This document shows positions 7,684 to 12,050 of a DNA stretch of 12,050 nucleotides, one piece after another. The stretch is from Clostridia bacterium (GTDB taxonomy: Bacteria; Bacillota; Clostridia; Oscillospirales; Acutalibacteraceae): contig CAAGGN010000206.1 of assembly GCA_900769375.1 (NCBI GenBank), positions 1 to 12,050 of the forward strand, read 5' to 3'. Position numbers and translations under genes: made by a program. Position 1 is the first letter of the stretch. Each line of letters starts with the position of its first letter. Below the pieces are notes generated by a model that had not been told where the DNA came from, did no database searches, and saw nothing but the letters and a program-made list of their open reading frames with translations.

Positions 7684-8535
7684 TTATACGCCCGAATATG
7701 CGGAGAATCCTCCGTCAACGGGTAAAACAACACCTGTGATAAAACTTGCGGCCTCATTATTCACGAGAAATAAAAGTCCGCCTTCAAGCTCCTCTGATTC
7801 ACCGAATCTTCCCATAGGAGTAGCGGCAAGGATTTTGCCTGTTCTCGCAGTAGGTGTGCCATCATCATTAAAAAGAAGTTTGGCATTCTGCTTTGTTGAG
7901 AAAAATCCGGGGGCAATAGCGTTAACCCTGATGCCTACTTTTGAAAAGTGAACGGCAAGCCACTGCGTAAAGTTTGAAATTGCCGCTTTAGCGCCTGAAT
8001 AGGCGGGGATTTTGGTAAGGGGGGTGTAGGCATTCATAGATGAAATATTAAGAATATTGCAACCTTCTCTTCCTACCATCTGCTTTGCAAAGCACTGGGT
8101 GGGGATAAGGGTGCCGAGGAAGTTAAGATTAAATACAAAACCAACGCCGCTGGAATCAAGGTCAAAGAAGCTCTTGGTATCGGCATCAATATCGCCAAGC
8201 TCGAAGTATTCTTTATCGGTAGTGGCTTTGGGGTTATTACCGCCGGCTCCGTTTATAAGTATATCGCAAGGACCGAGTTCTTGCAATACTTTATTTGCAA
8301 CATCTTCACAAATATCTTTATCTAAAACATTGCAACCGTATGCCTTGGCAACTCCGCCCTCGTTGATTATTTCATCGGCGAAAACTTTTGCGGCCTCTTC
8401 ATTTAAATCAAGAAGGGCAACCTTAGCTCCTGCGCGAGCAAGCACCTTCGCAAAGTTACTGCAAAGCACACCGCCTGCTCCCGTAACAACAGCAACTTTT
8501 CCCGAAAGGTCGGTATTTAAAACGTTTTTATTCAT
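7684..8535 (-). CDS. uxuB: SDR-family D-mannonate oxidoreductase (fructuronate reductase)
   Basis: Reduces D-fructuronate to D-mannonate with NAD(P)H. This is a short-chain dehydrogenase of 283 residues, unrelated to the long-chain polyol dehydrogenase UxuB of E. coli; SDR versions (YjmF type) are known in Firmicutes. The Rossmann dinucleotide loop is TGAGGVLC (18-25), a variant of TGxxxGxG. Asp43 at the end of the second strand (LLDLN) suggests a preference for NAD(H). NGAGG is at 95-99. The catalytic set is Asn138 (NFLGT), Ser166, Tyr179 and Lys183 (AYSGAK). An insert at ~100-135 follows the NAGG motif, as in this subgroup. The start ATG overlaps the uxuA stop by ATGA (8532-8535). Placement between uxuA and eda supports the call strongly; the gene symbol is by function. 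Confidence 0.9.
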   Translation of the reverse strand: MNKNVLNTDLSGKVAVVTGAGGVLCSNFAKVLARAGAKVALLDLNEEAAKVFADEIINEGGVAKAYGCNVLDKDICEDVANKVLQELGPCDILINGAGGNNPKATTDKEYFELGDIDADTKSFFDLDSSGVGFVFNLNFLGTLIPTQCFAKQMVGREGCNILNISSMNAYTPLTKIPAYSGAKAAISNFTQWLAVHFSKVGIRVNAIAPGFFSTKQNAKLLFNDDGTPTARTGKILAATPMGRFGESEELEGGLLFLVNNEAASFITGVVLPVDGGFSAYSGV

Positions 8536-9587
8536 TGTTTTTTCTCCTTTTCACAGGCCTCAAATAAGCCATTAATATATGCTGCGCCCAAAGCTCTGTC
8601 GAATAAACCATAACCGGGCTTTCCGCTTTCGCCCCAAATCATTCTGCCGTGGTCGGGACGAACATAGCCGTCAAAGCCGTTATCGGTAAGTGCCTTAACA
8701 ACCTCATATATATCCAAAGAGCCGCAGCTTGAAAGGTGGGCTCTTTCCTCAAAGGAGCCGTCCTCCATAATATAAACATTACGAATATGCATAAATCCAA
8801 TACGGTCCATAGCGGCATATTTTCTAACCATTTTGGGAATATCGTTGGATTTTGCGCAACCTAAACTTCCTGTGCAAAGGCAGAGGGTGTTAGAAGGACT
8901 GTCATAGAGTTTTAAAAATCTGTCAAGATTTTCTTCATTTGTAATTATACGAGGAAGACCAAAAATAGGATATGGGGGGTCGTCGGGGTGAATTGCCATT
9001 TTAACTCCGCATTCCTCGGCAACGGGAATAACCTTCTTAAGAAATCTTTCGAGATTCTTCCAAAGGCCTTCTTCACCGAGCAGGCCGTAAGCGTTTATGA
9101 GTTCGCGAACCTCTGCTTGTGTATAGCTTGAATCCCAACCGGGAAGATGAATATCATCTTTAAGCGGGTCAAGACCCTTCATCTGCTCCCAGTACATAAC
9201 CAAGCTTGTAGAGCCGTCAGCGGCTTCCTTATCAAGCTGAGTTCGGGTCCAGTCAAAAACAGGCATAAAGTTATAGGTAACACATTTAACTCCGTATTTT
9301 GCGCAACGGCGGATGTTTTCGCAGTAAACATCGAGTAGATGATCTACGTCACCTCTGCCAAGTTTAATATCCTCGTGAACGGGAATAGATTCAACCACAT
9401 CAAAAATAAGACCATTTTCTTCGCACTGCGCCTTCATTTTTGAAAGACTTTCTTCGGGCCAAACTTCACCGGGCGCAACATCATAAACGGCGGAAACCAC
9501 CGAGCGCATACCGGGAATTTGGGAAATGTAACGAAGGGAAACGGGGTCGCTTTCTCCGTACCAACGGAAAGATAATTTCATATCCAT
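8532..9587 (-). CDS. uxuA: D-mannonate dehydratase
   Basis: Dehydrates D-mannonate to 2-keto-3-deoxy-D-gluconate. The 351 residues match the shorter Gram-positive UxuA rather than the ~394-residue E. coli enzyme. It is a TIM barrel of the xylose-isomerase-like superfamily. Expected metal and catalytic residues are visible: His200 in AIHPDDPP, Cys238 in LCLCTGS, His267 in MHIRN, and Asp312/His313 in RPDHGRM. TYNFMPVFDWTRT (104-116) is a family hallmark. The ATG at 9587 is preferred over the one at 9581 because AAGGAG (9595-9600 on the complement) sits 7 nt before it. It is the first gene of the hexuronate operon, divergent from an AraC regulator, and shares ATGA with uxuB. Confidence 0.96.
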   Translation of the reverse strand: MDMKLSFRWYGESDPVSLRYISQIPGMRSVVSAVYDVAPGEVWPEESLSKMKAQCEENGLIFDVVESIPVHEDIKLGRGDVDHLLDVYCENIRRCAKYGVKCVTYNFMPVFDWTRTQLDKEAADGSTSLVMYWEQMKGLDPLKDDIHLPGWDSSYTQAEVRELINAYGLLGEEGLWKNLERFLKKVIPVAEECGVKMAIHPDDPPYPIFGLPRIITNEENLDRFLKLYDSPSNTLCLCTGSLGCAKSNDIPKMVRKYAAMDRIGFMHIRNVYIMEDGSFEERAHLSSCGSLDIYEVVKALTDNGFDGYVRPDHGRMIWGESGKPGYGLFDRALGAAYINGLFEACEKEKKQ

Positions 9588-9616
9588 TTTTTTACTCCTT
9601 GTGTTTTATTGATTTC

Positions 9617-9645
9617 AGTATATCACAAACTTTTTGCAAGGTTAA
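9617..9645 (-). promoter_or_regulatory. Predicted promoter of the uxuA-uxuB-eda-kdgK operon
   Basis: On the complement, TATACT (9617-9622, 5/6 to the -10 consensus) lies 17 bp from TTAACC (9640-9645, 4/6 to -35). The -35 is sandwiched between two TTGC boxes (9634-9639 and 9646-9649), which fits control by the divergent AraC protein. Confidence 0.5.
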
Positions 9646-9679
9646 TTGCATAAATTGTTTGACATATTGCAAAAATTGC
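9634..9679. promoter_or_regulatory. Cluster of TTGC boxes, putative AraC-family operator
   Basis: Four TTGC boxes on the + strand lie in 46 bp: TTGCAA at 9634-9639, TTGC at 9646-9649, TTGCAA at 9667-9672 and TTGC at 9676-9679. They form two similar direct-repeat units, TTGCAA-N6-TTGC and TTGCAA-N3-TTGC, whose starts are 33 bp apart, about three helical turns. AraC-family proteins typically bind direct repeats placed like this. The boxes overlap or touch the -35 of uxuA and both boxes of the araC promoter. The region is AT-rich, so chance contributes. Confidence 0.45.
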
Positions 9680-9685
9680 TATAAG
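9659..9685 (+). promoter_or_regulatory. Predicted promoter of the araC gene at 9706-10557
   Basis: A perfect -35 TTGACA (9659-9664) is followed by TATAAG (9680-9685, 5/6) at a short 15-bp spacing; GATAAT at 9685-9690 would give 20 bp. The poor spacing suggests a weak or regulated promoter. The leader would be very short, placing the GAGGTG ribosome binding site at its 5' end. Confidence 0.5.
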
Positions 9686-9705
9686 ATAATGACGAGGTGA
9701 ATTTT

Positions 9706-10557
9706 ATGAGAACAAGAGCGCAACGCTTTGACCCAAGACAATATATGAAGGGCGAAAATTTTGAGGTTTTTCATTATAGAGAAGCGGCGCCCTATGTCCC
9801 CGAAGCTCATTATCATAATTTCTATGAAATATATTACCTTTTGGAAGGTGATGTTGAATATTGGATAGAGGGACGAACATATACTCTGCAAAAAGGGGAA
9901 ATACTGCTTATTAACCCCATGGAATTCCACCGCCCCGTTATAAAGGATGAAAACGTTCCATACGAGCGAATCGTTATTTGGGTTGATAAAGAGTATCTAA
10001 AGAAGCTGTCACCCGAAAAGCCCCTTAATTTATGTTTTGATTTTTCTGCTAAACGGGAGAGAATAATAAAGTCATCGGGCATAAAGCGTACCGAGATAAC
10101 TGCGCTGCTTTCCGAACTTGTTAAGGAATATTACAGTAAGGAATATGCCTCTGAAATGTGCGCCTTAGGTACCCTTATAAGATTTTTAGCAGAACTTAAC
10201 CGCATTTCTTTGAGTGTAGAAGTGGGTGAAAACCCCACCGAAGTTCAGTCGCCTTTGGTGTTGGGTGTTCTGGATTATATAGGTGAACATTTTAACGAGG
10301 AATTATCCCTCGACCTTCTTGCAAAGGAATTCTTTGTCAGCAAATATCATCTTTCTCACGAATTCAGTAAAGCTACGGGTACGGGCGTTTATAGATATAT
10401 ACTTTTAAAACGCCTTATATCTGCGCGTGAGATGCTCCTTGGCGGCAAACCTGCGGGGGAGGTAGCTATTTCTTGCGGCTTTAAGGATTATACAAGTTTT
10501 TTTAAGGCCTTTAAAGCCGAGTACGGCATAAGTCCCCGAGAATGTGTATCAGAGTGA
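9706..10557 (+). CDS. AraC-family transcriptional regulator, probable hexuronate operon regulator
   Basis: A 283-residue regulator with an N-terminal cupin sensor (residues ~20-80: HYHNFYEIYYLLEG, a further GEILLINPMEFHRP, with His35, His37, Glu41 and His75 at the usual cupin positions) and a C-terminal AraC double helix-turn-helix (~185-280). The first HTH is at ~200-221, the second at ~248-270, and YGISPRE closes the domain at 273-279. The start is ATG 9706: the in-frame GTG at 9697 is part of the GAGGTG ribosome binding site (9694-9699), leaving 6 nt of spacing. It is divergent from uxuA across 118 bp, so control of uxuA-uxuB-eda-kdgK by a hexuronate or its breakdown product is likely (inference). 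Its last 9 nt overlap the 3' end of the convergent third AraC gene. Confidence 0.9.
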   Translation: MRTRAQRFDPRQYMKGENFEVFHYREAAPYVPEAHYHNFYEIYYLLEGDVEYWIEGRTYTLQKGEILLINPMEFHRPVIKDENVPYERIVIWVDKEYLKKLSPEKPLNLCFDFSAKRERIIKSSGIKRTEITALLSELVKEYYSKEYASEMCALGTLIRFLAELNRISLSVEVGENPTEVQSPLVLGVLDYIGEHFNEELSLDLLAKEFFVSKYHLSHEFSKATGTGVYRYILLKRLISAREMLLGGKPAGEVAISCGFKDYTSFFKAFKAEYGISPRECVSE

Positions 10558-11769
10558 AGCCCTGAATTCCTTGGGGGTTTTGCCTTCGTAGCGCTTAAAC
10601 ATTTTAGTAAAATACTGCACATCTAAAATACCGCAATGACCTGCAACCGTCTGTATTTGCAGATTGGTGGTTGCAAGTAGTTTTTTAGCCATTTTTATAC
10701 GGCGTTTATTAACAAAATCCGTGAGAGTAAGTCCCGTTTCTTTTTTAAAGAGAGCGGAAAGATACCCTGCGCTGACATTATTAAGTTCCGACATAGCTTT
10801 AAGAGATAAATCGGCGGTAAGGTCGGCATCAACGGCTACGATGGTTTTCTGAACGGCAGGGGAGTATTTACTTATGGAGTGGTTTTTAACAAGGTTGCAG
10901 TATGCCCTAAATATTTCCACCATAAACTTACCCGTTTGTTCTACCGAATTGAGTTCCTCAATTTTCTTGGCGTAGTCAGAGGATACGCTATCGATATACA
11001 GAGGATGAACGCCGCCGTTTTCCGCGGCCTTTCTGAGCAACGTGTTCATTATAATACAATAATTTTTAACGTTTCGCAGAGGGTCGGCCGTTCGTTTTTC
11101 AAAGGTTATTTCTGAAAAATTAGTGAGAAGCAGTTCAACCTTATGGGTAAGACCGCCTGAAACAGCACTCATAAGCTCGTTTTCATAGGAATAGCGTTGC
11201 TCCATAATCTTCATATTAAAGGCATTGTCTTCGGTTTGTTTATCACCCTTTTTAAAATCGAAACTCTGGAAAGAAGATACGGCATCACCTTTGATATCCG
11301 TAACGGAATAGTTTTGTGTTCCGCCCCAAATTTTATCTGCAAAGGTGCCTATAACGGCAAAAATCGGACTCTCATCTTGAATAAGCGGAGTGTTTATGAG
11401 ATAGAATTCCAAATCACCGATACCTCTTGGGTCGAAATTTAAAGTTTCTGCTCTTTCAAGCAGCGCCGTACGACTTATTTCCTGCTTCAAATATGGACCT
11501 ATGGAAAGTACCAAGGGCTCGTCGGTTTGTGGAAGCAGTAAAAAATAATAACTGCACATAAGCATATCGGTAAACTTATAAATTGTATTTTCTTTAATAT
11601 CGGGAAATAATTCATTAAAAGTAACGGAATCGCCTACATGATAGAAAAATCCGTTAAATGAATTATGTGTAATATTAGATACATTGTCTTTCGGATTGAT
11701 GATTGAAGTGTGAAGGTGATATTTACTTAAAATATCCTTTAAAAACAAAAGTTCAGCATCATAAAACAT
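10549..11769 (-). CDS. AraC-family transcriptional regulator with large N-terminal domain
   Basis: A 406-residue regulator. The C-terminal ~95 residues are the AraC DNA-binding domain: first HTH at ~320-343 (SLKAMSELNNVSAGYLSALF), second at ~368-392, and GKTPKEFR at 396-403. The middle part (~190-300; EQRYSYENELMSAV, then DPLRNVKNYCIIMNTLLRKAAENGGVHP) resembles the helical linker of many Firmicutes AraC regulators. Residues 1-180 show no cupin HxH motif and are probably a separate ligand-sensing domain that I cannot name. The frame runs open up to 11835, but I choose ATG 11769 because AGGAAG lies 7 nt upstream and a good promoter with perfect TATAAT (11824-11829) lies inside the would-be extension. 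It is divergent from the transporter-like gene at 11986 and probably controls it (inference). Confidence 0.85.
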   Translation of the reverse strand: MFYDAELLFLKDILSKYHLHTSIINPKDNVSNITHNSFNGFFYHVGDSVTFNELFPDIKENTIYKFTDMLMCSYYFLLLPQTDEPLVLSIGPYLKQEISRTALLERAETLNFDPRGIGDLEFYLINTPLIQDESPIFAVIGTFADKIWGGTQNYSVTDIKGDAVSSFQSFDFKKGDKQTEDNAFNMKIMEQRYSYENELMSAVSGGLTHKVELLLTNFSEITFEKRTADPLRNVKNYCIIMNTLLRKAAENGGVHPLYIDSVSSDYAKKIEELNSVEQTGKFMVEIFRAYCNLVKNHSISKYSPAVQKTIVAVDADLTADLSLKAMSELNNVSAGYLSALFKKETGLTLTDFVNKRRIKMAKKLLATTNLQIQTVAGHCGILDVQYFTKMFKRYEGKTPKEFRASL

Positions 11770-11823
11770 AAAATAACTTCCTTTATATGCAAAAAAACTA
11801 AAAAGTTTCCTCATTCGTTTAAC

Positions 11824-11852
11824 ATTATAGTACATAATATATGGAAATTCAA
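11824..11852 (-). promoter_or_regulatory. Predicted promoter of the araC gene at 10549-11769
   Basis: On the complement, TTGAAT (11847-11852, 4/6 to -35) and a perfect TATAAT (11824-11829) stand 17 bp apart. The start point would be near 11817, giving a leader of ~48 nt before ATG 11769. This supports the shorter start for that gene. Confidence 0.6.
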
Positions 11853-11898
11853 CCCGTAAAAACCGAAAATAATAAAAATTTTACAAAAAAATATTAAA

Positions 11899-11946
11899 TT
11901 TGTACTTGTCGCTTAGAGTAAAAACATTTATAATATATTTGTACTC
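11899..11946. promoter_or_regulatory. Repeat elements around the promoter, putative operator
   Basis: TTTGTACT occurs at 11899-11906 and again at 11938-11945. The second copy is also one arm of an imperfect inverted repeat, GAGTAAAAA (11916-11924) against TTTGTACTC (11938-11946), which brackets the -10 box. This arrangement could bind the divergent AraC protein. The evidence is positional only, in an AT-rich region. Confidence 0.35.
11906..11934 (+). promoter_or_regulatory. Predicted promoter of the gene starting at 11986
   Basis: TTGTCG (11906-11911, 4/6 to -35) and a perfect TATAAT (11929-11934) are 17 bp apart. The start point would fall near 11941. A strong TAGGAGGAT ribosome binding site lies at ~11968-11976, upstream of ATG 11986. 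Confidence 0.6.
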
Positions 11947-11985
11947 AAAAGCAACTAAATTTAATTTTAGGAGGATTTTGTTTTT

Positions 11986-12050
11986 ATGAAAAAACAGGCA
12001 ACACTTGATGCCAAGGGTTACCGTAAATTTGGTATGCGCGACTGTTTGGC
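11986..12050 (+). CDS. Start of a gene, possibly a GPH-family sugar:cation symporter (partial)
   Basis: Only the first 21 codons are in the window: MKKQATLDAKGYRKFGMRDC followed by Leu-Ala. A strong AGGAGG ribosome binding site and a good promoter precede it, so it is a real gene start. The basic, soluble opening with a KFGxRD-type motif just before the expected first membrane segment resembles the N termini of glycoside-pentoside-hexuronide (MelB-like) symporters of Clostridia, as I recall them. This would suit the xylose and hexuronate setting: uptake of xylosides or uronides. No membrane segment is visible yet, so the product call is tentative. The gene runs off the right edge. Confidence 0.55.
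   Translation, partial: MKKQATLDAKGYRKFGMRDCL

Noticed and set aside
8057..8575. 172-codon open frame on + opposite uxuB
   Set aside because: Antisense to a complete SDR gene with its full catalytic set; its Ser/Pro/Ala-rich composition is typical of shadow frames.
9697..9705. GTG start for the second AraC gene
   Set aside because: The GTG is part of the GAGGTG ribosome binding site for the ATG at 9706, which has ideal 6-nt spacing.
10500..10600. Possible terminators at the convergent araC junction (CCC...GGG then TTTT after 10557; GGC-TTTAAA-GCC in the coding end)
   Set aside because: The stems are only 3-5 bp with mismatches and lie in coding sequence; too weak to call.

Overview
The window looks like chromosomal DNA of an uncultured, low-GC, gut-type Clostridia (Firmicutes). 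The reasons are strong AGGAGG-like ribosome binding sites, sigma-A-like promoters, an EndoA/MazF remnant of the Firmicutes type, a Firmicutes-type UxuA with an SDR-family fructuronate reductase, and several AraC regulators of Firmicutes architecture. This placement rests on sequence style and homology recalled from memory, not on a search.

Layout. (1) 48-416, + strand: a mazF/ndoA toxin gene whose first ~13 codons are degraded, with two in-frame TAA codons; the rest of the reading frame is clean. (2) 414-441: a perfect hairpin shared by mazF and the convergent araC gene. (3) 439-1197, - strand: AraC regulator, divergent from (4) the xylose operon 1295-6024, + strand: xylB, xylA and a 635-residue protein of unknown function that resembles an (alpha/alpha)6-barrel carbohydrate enzyme; a strong terminator follows at 6030-6068. 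(5) 9587-6093, - strand: the hexuronate operon uxuA, SDR-type uxuB, eda, kdgK, tightly packed (4-nt overlap, 13-nt gap, 0-nt gap). (6) 9706-10557, + strand: a second AraC regulator, divergent from uxuA and overlapping at its 3' end (7) a third AraC regulator, 11769-10549, - strand. (8) 11986 to the right edge, + strand: the first 21 codons of a gene that may encode a GPH-type sugar:cation symporter.

How it works together. XylA and XylB take D-xylose to xylulose 5-phosphate. UxuB, UxuA, KdgK and Eda take D-fructuronate through D-mannonate, KDG and KDPG to pyruvate plus glyceraldehyde 3-phosphate. Xylose and (methyl)glucuronate are the two main sugars of glucuronoxylan, so the locus reads as the intracellular end of glucuronoxylan use. 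Each catabolic or transport unit faces its own AraC-type regulator. The glucuronate isomerase (UxaC) is not in the window. The unknown 635-residue protein, last gene of the xylose operon and without a visible signal peptide, is the best candidate for something undescribed, possibly an intracellular enzyme that releases xylose or uronic acid from imported oligosaccharides.

No tRNA, rRNA, CRISPR array, insertion sequence or clear riboswitch was seen. The longest stretch without a gene is about 216 bases (11770-11985), and it holds two divergent promoters.
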